DNA of 11,082 bases from an uncultured Clostridia bacterium (GTDB taxonomy: Bacteria > Bacillota > Clostridia > Oscillospirales > Acutalibacteraceae): contig CAMCIX010000022.1 of assembly GCA_945875045.1 (NCBI GenBank), positions 1 through 11,082 of the forward strand. The letters run 5' to 3'. A program made the translations under genes and the position numbers. Numbering within the stretch: the first letter of the stretch is position 1; each line of letters begins with the position of its first letter. Shown here piece after piece: positions 1 to 4,588 of this stretch. The notes beneath the pieces are model-generated. The model ran no database searches, was not told the origin of the DNA, and worked only from the letters and a program-made list of their open reading frames with translations.

Positions 1-45
1 ACACACTGCATATCGTCGGCAGCGTCAGATGTGTATAAGAGACAG
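1..45 (+). other. Untrimmed Illumina Nextera adapter with i5 index (artefact)
   Basis: This is not genomic DNA. Bases 13-45 match the 33-base Nextera read-1 transposase adapter exactly, ending in the 19-base Tn5 mosaic end at 27-45. Bases 5-12 (ACTGCATA) match a standard Nextera i5 index (the one sold as N506/S506), and bases 1-4 (ACAC) match the end of the P5 oligo. The order P5 tail, index, adapter is exactly that of a library molecule, so the true insert begins at 46. The adapter match is seen in the sequence; the index name is from memory. Confidence 0.97.
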
Positions 46-68
46 ATGTAATACTTCTTATCTCGCAT
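46..68 (-). CDS. Start of a truncated gene of unknown function (N-terminus only)
   Basis: Only the first seven codons are present, reading MRDKKYY from the ATG at 68-66, before the sequence runs into adapter. The start is credible because a perfect AAAGGAGG ribosome binding site lies at 83-76, seven bases ahead of the ATG, and a good promoter lies just beyond it. The gene would continue leftward off the contig, downstream of the ssrA terminator, so it is probably its own transcription unit. Too little is left to assign a family. Confidence 0.6.
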
Positions 69-89
69 ATCGAATCCTCCTTTGCCTAT

Positions 90-118
90 ATTGTAACAAA
101 GGAAAGTGCAATTAACAA
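90..118 (-). promoter_or_regulatory. Sigma-A type promoter of the truncated gene
   Basis: Read on the minus strand, there is a -35 box TTGTTA at 118-113, a 17-base spacer and a -10 box TACAAT at 95-90. Transcription would start near 83, almost on the ribosome binding site, giving a 5' leader of only about 15 bases. That is short but workable. The promoter lies just past the ssrA terminator. Confidence 0.6.
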
Positions 119-133
119 ATGTGCAGACATAAC

Positions 134-174
134 AAAACCCGCCACCTTAGAACTTAATCTAAGATGGCGGTTTT
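134..174 (-). terminator. Rho-independent terminator downstream of ssrA
   Basis: A hairpin has arms 139-151 and 158-170 with the six-base loop 152-157. The single non-Watson-Crick position (145/164) is a G-U pair in minus-strand RNA but a C-A mismatch in plus-strand RNA, so the hairpin is best formed by minus-strand transcripts. The minus strand continues with TTTT (137-134). TTTT at 171-174 gives a weaker U-run in the other direction too. It lies about 80 bases beyond the mature tmRNA 3' end and would end the smpB-ssrA transcript. Confidence 0.8.
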
Positions 175-247
175 CTGTTTCGTATCAGAGCATCACCTTG
201 ACGGCAAAGCCGCCGCTGAAGAAATAGGTGTTCGTCCAATACACATT

Positions 248-594
248 TGGTGGAGATGAGGAGAGTCGAACTCCTGTCCAAAAATTTATCCGTATCGGCG
301 TCTCCGAGCGCAGACATTTATTTACATTCCCTTACGCGGACGTCAAATGTCAGACTTCCGCGCTTGGTAGCTCCTAAGCCGTGACGAAAGCGGGAGCGGG
401 CTCTCGTTCACGTTCACCGCTAAAATGACACCCTTGCCGAACCGCGGTGCTTTCGGGTCGGATGAGCAGCCTAAATTAGGCCGCTAAAGCAACGTTATTG
501 TTGTTAGTTAATTTTGTTTGCGGATTTTATAGCGGTTCCGCACCGCTGCTCGCTTCCGATACTTCAAAATCCCTGTCGAAACCTTTACATCCCC
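248..594 (-). ncRNA. ssrA: Transfer-messenger RNA (tmRNA, ssrA)
   Basis: tmRNA rescues ribosomes stalled on broken mRNAs by acting first as alanyl-tRNA and then as a short mRNA that adds a degradation tag. The molecule runs 347 bases from GGGGATG at the 5' end to an encoded CCA at the 3' end (248). The seven-base acceptor stem pairs GGGGATG with CATCTCC. The 5' side has the conserved GGTTTCGAC, and the T-arm near 257-276 has a five-pair stem with loop TTCGACT. Pseudoknot 1 is clear: 547-542 pairs with 536-531, and loop bases 541-538 (GCGG) pair with 523-520 (CCGC). The tag frame ends in the typical ALAA and a TAA stop. It follows smpB by 51 bases on the same strand. No convincing promoter of its own was found, so it may be processed from the smpB transcript. 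Confidence 0.96.
476..505 (-). other. tmRNA tag-peptide reading frame, ending NNNNVALAA
   Basis: The frame ending at TAA 478-476 reads AAC AAC AAT AAC GTT GCT TTA GCG GCC, giving NNNNVALAA. The ALAA end is the known degron recognised by ClpXP-type proteases. The exact resume codon is uncertain. AAC at 505-503 gives a nine-residue tag and is preceded by TAACT, resembling the E. coli TAGTC context. ACT at 508-506 would add one Thr. No in-frame alanine (GCN) codon lies upstream before a stop codon, which is unusual because alanine is the commonest resume residue. Confidence 0.75.
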
Positions 595-645
595 ATATAT
601 TAAGTAATAAGTAAGGGTGAAAAGTGAAGAGGTAGGGTTGATAAG

Positions 646-1104
646 CTATCTGTTTTGTTCTTTTAATGCTCTGTCGATAGCACGCGCCGCGTCCCGCTTT
701 GCGGCGGTCTCGCGCTTGTCGTGCAGTTTTTTGCCCTTGCAAAGCCCCAACTGCACCTTGACGAGCGAACCCTTAAAATATAGCGAAAGAGGGACAAGCG
801 CTAAGCCTTCCTGCTTTACCGCGCCGAAAAGACGCATAATCTCCCGCTTGTGCATAAGAAGCCGCCTGTTTCTGGTCGGGTTCTTGTTAAAAATATTCCC
901 GTGCTCATATGGGCTTATGTGCAGCTGCTTAATAATCATTTCGCCGTTATCGACCGAACACCACGCGTCCTTTAAATTCGCGCCGCCCTGACGTATTGAC
1001 TTAATTTCGGTTCCCGAGAGCTCAATGCCGCACTCAAAGCTTTCAAGCACGAAGTATTCGTGAAACGCTTTTTTGTTTGTCGTAATCGTTTTAGTGTTTT
1101 CCAC
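646..1104 (-). CDS. smpB: SsrA-binding protein SmpB
   Basis: SmpB binds the tRNA-like end of tmRNA and delivers it to stalled ribosomes, standing in for the missing codon-anticodon pairing. The 152-residue product is close to the family's usual 150-160. It shows the OB-fold core with FECGIELSGTEIKSIR (residues 23-38), a central NPTRNRRLLMHKREI segment, the strand motif LVPLSLYFK, and a basic C-terminal tail (KGKKLHDKRETAAKRDAARAI) that enters the mRNA channel. The start is a GTG at 1104-1102, with AGGAGG eight bases ahead; an ATG at 1111-1109 is out of frame and stops after six codons. The gene sits directly upstream of ssrA, the common arrangement for these partners, and has its own promoter at 1131-1159. 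Confidence 0.97.
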   Translation of the reverse strand: MENTKTITTNKKAFHEYFVLESFECGIELSGTEIKSIRQGGANLKDAWCSVDNGEMIIKQLHISPYEHGNIFNKNPTRNRRLLMHKREIMRLFGAVKQEGLALVPLSLYFKGSLVKVQLGLCKGKKLHDKRETAAKRDAARAIDRALKEQNR

Positions 1105-1130
1105 GCGGCATACCTCCTCTTGGGATTTAG

Positions 1131-1159
1131 ATTATAGCATATATTAAGTATGCTTTCAA
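1131..1159 (-). promoter_or_regulatory. Strong promoter of smpB (and probably ssrA)
   Basis: On the minus strand, the -35 box TTGAAA (1159-1154), a 17-base spacer and a perfect -10 box TATAAT (1136-1131) are present. The -10 is preceded by TGC, so it also qualifies as an extended -10. It lies between the ferredoxin terminator and the smpB ribosome binding site, giving a leader of roughly 20 bases. Confidence 0.88.
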
Positions 1160-1172
1160 GTAAAAACTGTCG

Positions 1173-1215
1173 AAAAATGAACGCCCGAACAGCCGATAGC
1201 TGCGCAGGCGTTCAT
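1173..1215 (-). terminator. Rho-independent terminator of the ferredoxin gene
   Basis: A nine-pair stem (ATGAACGCC at 1177-1185 with GGCGTTCAT at 1207-1215) encloses a smaller CAGC/GCTG stem (1190-1193 with 1199-1202). On the minus strand it is followed by TTTTT (1177-1173). It lies about 50 bases past the ferredoxin stop codon and just upstream of the smpB promoter, so it separates the two transcription units. Confidence 0.85.
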
Positions 1216-1267
1216 TCCCCTTTAAAGCGTTATGTATTTAATATACATCAAACGTTTTATTCTGAAA

Positions 1268-1438
1268 TTATTCCTCGGCAATAGCCTCTACCGGGCAACC
1301 GGCAGCGCAAGCTCCGCAGCTTATGCACTTTTCAGCGTCGATCTCGAAATGCTCTGCTCCTTCGGAGATTGCATCACAGGGACAACCGGCAGCGCAAGCT
1401 CCACAGCTGATACAAGAATCGGAAATTTTGTAAGCCAT
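1268..1438 (-). CDS. 2[4Fe-4S] ferredoxin, clostridial type
   Basis: This is a small soluble electron carrier of low redox potential. In anaerobes such proteins serve pyruvate:ferredoxin oxidoreductase, hydrogenase and similar enzymes. The 56-residue product has two CxxCxxCxxxCP motifs, with cysteines 9, 12, 15, 19 and 38, 41, 44, 48, each cluster taking three cysteines from one motif and the last from the other. Length and internal symmetry match classic clostridial ferredoxins of about 55 residues. An extra cysteine sits at position 21. The start is ATG 1438-1436 behind GGAGGTG (1452-1446). A longer frame upstream would run over the promoter and is rejected. Its own promoter and terminator make it a one-gene unit. 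Confidence 0.96.
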   Translation of the reverse strand: MAYKISDSCISCGACAAGCPCDAISEGAEHFEIDAEKCISCGACAAGCPVEAIAEE

Positions 1439-1470
1439 CAAAAACACCTCCAAGCTTAATTGCTTTATAT

Positions 1471-1499
1471 ATTGTAACAAGTTTTAAGCCAAAAAGCAA
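1471..1499 (-). promoter_or_regulatory. Probable promoter of the ferredoxin gene
   Basis: On the minus strand, the -10 box TACAAT (1476-1471) lies 17 bases from a weak -35 box TTGCTT (1499-1494). The sequence around the -10 (TTGTTACAATATA) repeats that of the promoter at 90-118. Transcription would begin near 1464, about 25 bases ahead of the start codon. Confidence 0.6.
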
Positions 1500-1534
1500 G
1501 AAAAATATTATTCCTTTACCGTCATATTTTTCTT
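1498..1534 (-). terminator. Possible AT-rich terminator after ricT
   Basis: An 11-pair perfect stem, AAGAAAAATAT with ATATTTTTCTT (arms 1524-1534 and 1498-1508), has a 15-base loop. On the minus strand the T-rich arm is followed by GCTTTTTGG. It begins 15 bases past the ricT stop, the right place to end the trpS-holB-ricT transcript. The stem is almost all A-T, so it is weaker than the other terminators here. Its end overlaps the -35 box of the ferredoxin promoter. Confidence 0.45.
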
Positions 1535-1548
1535 TATTTTGACCAAAT

Positions 1549-2400
1549 TCACTGTTCAACGTCTTTTTTACCGTCTTTATGGCGCTTTTTCGTGCGGGAG
1601 ACAAGCTTTACATCGTCTCTGTGAACCTTGAAGGGAATAGTGTCGCTGTCGATAAGCTTTACAAAAAGATTACCCGTTATAAGGTTTACATCGGTAACGG
1701 TCGCAAGCCCCTCGGCAGTCTTAACCGTGGCGCCGACGTTCGGGGTAAAGGAATTGAGATATTCATACGCGTCCTGCTCGTAATTAAGACAGCACATAAG
1801 TCTTCCGCAGCTGCCCGAAATTTTAGTCGGGTTAAGCGACAGACCCTGCTCCTTTGCCATTTTTATCGAAACAGGCTGGAAGTCGCTCAAAAACCGCTTA
1901 CAGCAGTAGGGCTGACCACAAATTCCCAAACCGCCGAGCAGCTTTGCCTCGTCCCTTACGCCTATCTGCCTTAGCTCAATTCGCGTATGGAAGCGTGACG
2001 CCAAATCCTTTACAAGCTCGCGGAAATCAACCCTGCCGTCCGACGTGAAGAAAAAGACGATTTTATTAGAGTCAAAGGAATATTCAACACCGACAAGCTT
2101 CATATCAAGCTTGTGCGCGGCTATCCTCTCCTCGCATATTTTAAAAGCCTCGGCTTCCTTTTTTTTGTTTTCGGCAAGCTTTTTAAGGTCGCGGTCGGTA
2201 GCGAGCCTTAATGCTTTGCGCAGGGGCTTTACAATTGAATCGTCCTCAACCTCGCGGTTTTCCGCGCTGACCGTTCCGAACTCGGTTCCGTTTTGGGTTT
2301 CGACGATAACGCTGTCGCCGACCTTCACCTTAATGCCGCAGGGGTCGAAATAATACGCCCTGCCGCTGTCTTTAAATTTTACAGATATTACCTCTGTCAT
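1549..2400 (-). CDS. ricT: RicT/YaaT family protein (PSP1 domain)
   Basis: In Bacillus subtilis, RicT (YaaT) joins RicA and RicF in an Fe-S complex that helps RNase Y mature certain transcripts and promotes sporulation, competence and biofilm formation. The 283-residue product has the PSP1 core, including GVEYSFDSNKIVFFFTSDGRVDFREL (about 104-129) and RIELRQIGVRDEAKLLGGLG (140-159). The signature cysteines follow: C161, C166 and C167 (CGQPYCC), then C198, C203 and C204 (CGRLMCC). The C-terminus is basic and lysine-rich. The start at 2400 has GGAGG five bases ahead. It lies 17 bases after holB, as in B. subtilis where holB precedes ricT. RicA and RicF are not in the window, so the full complex cannot be confirmed here. 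Confidence 0.93.
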   Translation of the reverse strand: MTEVISVKFKDSGRAYYFDPCGIKVKVGDSVIVETQNGTEFGTVSAENREVEDDSIVKPLRKALRLATDRDLKKLAENKKKEAEAFKICEERIAAHKLDMKLVGVEYSFDSNKIVFFFTSDGRVDFRELVKDLASRFHTRIELRQIGVRDEAKLLGGLGICGQPYCCKRFLSDFQPVSIKMAKEQGLSLNPTKISGSCGRLMCCLNYEQDAYEYLNSFTPNVGATVKTAEGLATVTDVNLITGNLFVKLIDSDTIPFKVHRDDVKLVSRTKKRHKDGKKDVEQ

Positions 2401-2417
2401 ATGTTCCTCCGAAAAAA

Positions 2418-3347
2418 TCAGTTATGACTTATTTCCGCCGCACTGCACACAAGGGCGCAAAACAGCAGACTTAAATTTGCATTGGTTTGAAGCGCGTTTT
2501 CGTACTCCGAAAGCCGATCGTAAAAACGCGCGAGCGCCTTTGCGGAAGAGGCGCTGTGAAGCCTTTTTTTAATTACCGCCGCGGTAGCGAGCTTAAGCTC
2601 CTTAAAAAACTCGTCGGCTAAAACGCGGCTTTTCTCAAACTGCGCGGTAATTTTAAGCATTTGAGCCTCGTCACCCGAGATAAGCAGCTCGGCAAACCGC
2701 TTAGCCGCCGTCTGTGCCGCGGTTCCGCCGCCGCCTAATATTTCAAGCGCCGCGCCGATATTGCCGCCGGTGCTTTCAAGAGCGGACTTTATCTGCCCGT
2801 CGGTATAGTCGGAGCTGTTCTTCAAATATTTCTCCGCCTCCGGCATTTCGGGCGGAACAAGGGAAAGTACGGTGCACCGTGAAATTATTGTATCTAAGAG
2901 AGCCGCCGCAGACTCGGCAGTAAGAATAAAAATTATGTCGCCGGGCGGCTCCTCAAGCACCTTTAAGAGGGCGTTTTGCGCCTGCTCGTTCATACTGTCC
3001 GCCTTATCGATTACAAATACCCGCCGCCGAGCCATATGGGGCTTTATATAGGCTTCGTTGCGTAAGGCTCTGATTTGGGCTACGGTAATGCTTTTCTTGC
3101 CGTCCTCGGGAGCCGTAACCGAAATATCCGGGTGAGCGCCCGTTTGCGCTAAGTGACAGCCGCGGCAGACACCGCAGGGCGGGTTTTCGCCGCCGCAAAC
3201 CGCCGCCTCGCTTAAAAACCGTGCAAGCGTGTGCCTGCCCGTACCCTTGTCGCCCTCTATTAGAATCGCGTGGGGGATTCTGTCCTCCGCAACCGCCGCC
3301 AAAACGGCGGCCTTTATTCTTTCATTACCCGCAAGCGGAAAGCTCAT
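2418..3347 (-). CDS. holB: DNA polymerase III delta-prime subunit
   Basis: Delta-prime is the rigid stator of the clamp loader, which opens the sliding clamp at the replication fork. The 309-residue product has an AAA+ fold. Residues 32-39 (GDKGTGRH) form a Walker A-like loop in which the catalytic lysine is replaced by arginine, as expected since delta-prime does not hydrolyse ATP. Cysteines 51, 58, 61 and 64 form the zinc module. VIDKADSMNEQAQNALLKVLEEPP follows at 112-135, and SRC (156-158) is the arginine-finger motif of this family. The start codon overlaps the trpS stop in ATGA (3347-3344), implying translational coupling, and ricT follows by 17 bases. A DnaX-like protein is the alternative, but the length and degenerate Walker A favour delta-prime. 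Confidence 0.95.
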   Translation of the reverse strand: MSFPLAGNERIKAAVLAAVAEDRIPHAILIEGDKGTGRHTLARFLSEAAVCGGENPPCGVCRGCHLAQTGAHPDISVTAPEDGKKSITVAQIRALRNEAYIKPHMARRRVFVIDKADSMNEQAQNALLKVLEEPPGDIIFILTAESAAALLDTIISRCTVLSLVPPEMPEAEKYLKNSSDYTDGQIKSALESTGGNIGAALEILGGGGTAAQTAAKRFAELLISGDEAQMLKITAQFEKSRVLADEFFKELKLATAAVIKKRLHSASSAKALARFYDRLSEYENALQTNANLSLLFCALVCSAAEISHN

Positions 3348-4360
3348 AGCACAAAGCCGACCTTTTTCATAGCCTTAAAATAGGTCTTGCGGGCGACGTG
3401 CTCCGCCTTTTCGGCACCCTGCCTGTAAAGCTGTTCAAGAATTTTCTTATCCTTGATAATTTCATCGTGCTTTTGCTTTATGGGCGCAAGGGTATCGGCG
3501 ACCGCCTCGCCCACCGCGAGCTTGAAATCGCCGTAGCCCTTGCCGTCAAACTCCTTTTCAACCTCATCGGTAGCTTTACCCGTAACGGCGGAATAAATCG
3601 TAATAAGATTTGAGATTCCCGGCTTATCCTCCGACATTCTTATCTCGTTATCCGAATCCGTAACCGCGCGCTTGAATTTCCTTATAATATCGTCCTTGCT
3701 GTCGAGAATGGCAACCCAGGCGTTGGCGTTATCGTCCGACTTTGACATTTTTTTAGCGGGGTCCTGAAGCGACTTGACCCTCGCGCCCGCCTTTGGAATA
3801 TAGGCGTCGGGCACGGTGAAGACATCGCCGTAAATATTGTTGAAGCGAATTGCAATGTCCCTGGCGATTTCAAGGTGCTGTTTTTGGTCGGCGCCGACGG
3901 GTACTAAATCGGATTGATAGAGCAGAATATCCGCCGCCATAAGCACGGGATAGGAGAAAAGACCGACGTTGATATTGTCGGGGTGCTTTTGACTTTTATC
4001 CTTAAACTGGGTCATACGCGACATTTCGCCGAACTGGGTATAGCAGGACAAGAGCCACGAAAGCGCCGTATGCTCGGGCACCTGCGACTGGATAAATACC
4101 GTATTTTTTTCGGGGTCGATACCGAGAGCCAAAAGAATCGCAAAGGTCGAATAAATCTGACTGCGGAGCTTTGCGGGCTCCTGCCTTACGGTTATTGCGT
4201 GAAGATCGGCAACTGCGAAGGTGCAGTCGAATTCCTCCTGCATAGCCGCCCAGTTTTTAAGCGCACCGAGATAGTTCCCGAGGGTTAAAAGCCCGCTGGG
4301 CTGGATACAGCTTAATACTCTTTTTTTTGAAGTTGCTTCATTTTCATTGCACATAACCAT
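3344..4360 (-). CDS. trpS: Tryptophanyl-tRNA synthetase
   Basis: This class I enzyme charges tRNA-Trp with tryptophan in the cytoplasm. The 338-residue length fits the bacterial family (about 330-340). After a short polar extension, CIQPSGLLTLGNYLGA (18-33) is the signature region, with TLGN in place of HIGH as is usual in TrpS. VADLHAIT (50-57), the MTQFKDKS loop (116-123) and KKMSKSD (203-209) complete the active site; KMSKS is intact. The start could be the ATG at 4360 or one two codons later at 4354. AAAGG lies only four bases before the first and ten before the second, so neither spacing decides. It is the first gene of the trpS-holB-ricT group, with a promoter at 4385-4413. Confidence 0.97.
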   Translation of the reverse strand: MVMCNENEATSKKRVLSCIQPSGLLTLGNYLGALKNWAAMQEEFDCTFAVADLHAITVRQEPAKLRSQIYSTFAILLALGIDPEKNTVFIQSQVPEHTALSWLLSCYTQFGEMSRMTQFKDKSQKHPDNINVGLFSYPVLMAADILLYQSDLVPVGADQKQHLEIARDIAIRFNNIYGDVFTVPDAYIPKAGARVKSLQDPAKKMSKSDDNANAWVAILDSKDDIIRKFKRAVTDSDNEIRMSEDKPGISNLITIYSAVTGKATDEVEKEFDGKGYGDFKLAVGEAVADTLAPIKQKHDEIIKDKKILEQLYRQGAEKAEHVARKTYFKAMKKVGFVL

Positions 4361-4384
4361 TCCGCCTTTAGAATTAATATACCT

Positions 4385-4413
4385 ATAATATCACATTTTA
4401 AAAAAAGTTACAA
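4385..4413 (-). promoter_or_regulatory. Promoter of the trpS-holB-ricT operon
   Basis: On the minus strand, the -35 box TTGTAA (4413-4408), a 17-base spacer and the -10 box TATTAT (4390-4385) are present. The leader to trpS would be only about 20 bases. This leaves no room for a T-box riboswitch, the usual control of aminoacyl-tRNA synthetase genes in Firmicutes. Confidence 0.75.
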
Positions 4414-4468
4414 GGCTTAGTTTGAGTAAGATATGGAATTAATTACAAAAGACTTGAAAAATAAATAA

Positions 4469-4497
4469 TTGACAAACGGTTTGGTTTGTGGTATACT
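4469..4497 (+). promoter_or_regulatory. Near-consensus sigma-A promoter of gltBD
   Basis: A perfect -35 box TTGACA (4469-4474), a 17-base spacer and -10 box TATACT (4492-4497) are visible. This is one of the two strongest-looking promoters in the window, along with that of smpB. Transcription should start near 4504, about 85 bases ahead of gltB. The promoter is divergent from that of trpS, with the two -35 boxes about 55 bases apart. Confidence 0.9.
4472..4489 (+). promoter_or_regulatory. Inverted repeat in the gltB promoter, possible operator
   Basis: ACAAAC (4472-4477) is the inverse complement of GTTTGT (4484-4489). A second copy, GTTTG at 4479-4483, also pairs with CAAAC around a single central base (4478). 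The half-sites fill the spacer between the -35 and -10 boxes, where a bound repressor would block RNA polymerase. I cannot name the protein. The pattern does not look like the TnrA box (TGTnA-N7-TnACA) known from Bacillus gltA control. Chance occurrence in an AT-rich spacer is possible. Confidence 0.4.
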
Positions 4498-4520
4498 GCT
4501 AAAAGTATAAATGAGCAATG

Positions 4521-4562
4521 GCGTTCATTGATAAGGGTTTTCTTATCTTTGAACGCTTTTTT
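4521..4562 (+). terminator. Intrinsic terminator in the gltB leader (candidate attenuator)
   Basis: A seven-pair stem GCGTTCA/TGAACGC (4521-4527 with 4550-4556), a TT/TT internal loop, a six-pair upper stem GATAAG/CTTATC (4530-4535 with 4542-4547) and a six-base loop are followed at once by six T (4557-4562). It lies between the gltB promoter and the gltB start, only about 17 bases into the transcript, so it would stop transcription before the gene unless overridden. A competing hairpin, CAATG/CATTG (4516-4520 with 4526-4530), uses the 5' arm of the terminator and could act as an antiterminator. On the minus strand there is no T run, so it is not the end of a leftward gene. Confidence 0.75.
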
Positions 4563-4588
4563 ATTTTGTTAAAACGGGGGAATTTAAA

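Noticed and set aside
27..45. Tn5/IS50-type mosaic end, suggesting a transposon boundary
   Set aside because: It is embedded in the full Nextera adapter with an index ahead of it, so it is a library artefact.
248..280. Integration (att) site for a mobile element at the ssrA 3' end
   Set aside because: ssrA is a known insertion hotspot, but no repeat of its 3' end, integrase or phage gene is present in the window.
184..300. A minus-strand open frame running through the 3' end of ssrA and ending in GGFAVKVML and a stop at 184-186
   Set aside because: Most of it is translation of the conserved tmRNA 3' end, a familiar source of false genes. It has no start codon or ribosome binding site outside the RNA, and the tail of about 20 residues is too short to call a gene remnant.
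595..640. A separate ssrA promoter and the tandem repeat TAAGTAA at 601-614
   Set aside because: No -35/-10 pair with good spacing was found; the two-copy 7-base repeat is too short to mean much in AT-rich spacer DNA.
1232..1459. A plus-strand 75-residue frame opposite the ferredoxin gene
   Set aside because: It is the antisense of the cysteine motif repeats, and the ferredoxin frame has a clear ribosome binding site, promoter and motifs.
4504..4562. A small independent regulatory RNA of about 60 bases
   Set aside because: Possible as a by-product of termination, but no second promoter for gltB is visible after the terminator, so a leader role explains the layout better.
4504..4588. ANTAR-type dual hairpin or known glutamine riboswitch in the gltB leader
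   Set aside because: ANTAR targets have two hairpins with six-base loops carrying A at position 1 and G at 4. Here the loops are GCGTT and GGTTTT. Glutamine riboswitches are known from cyanobacteria and no matching core is seen.
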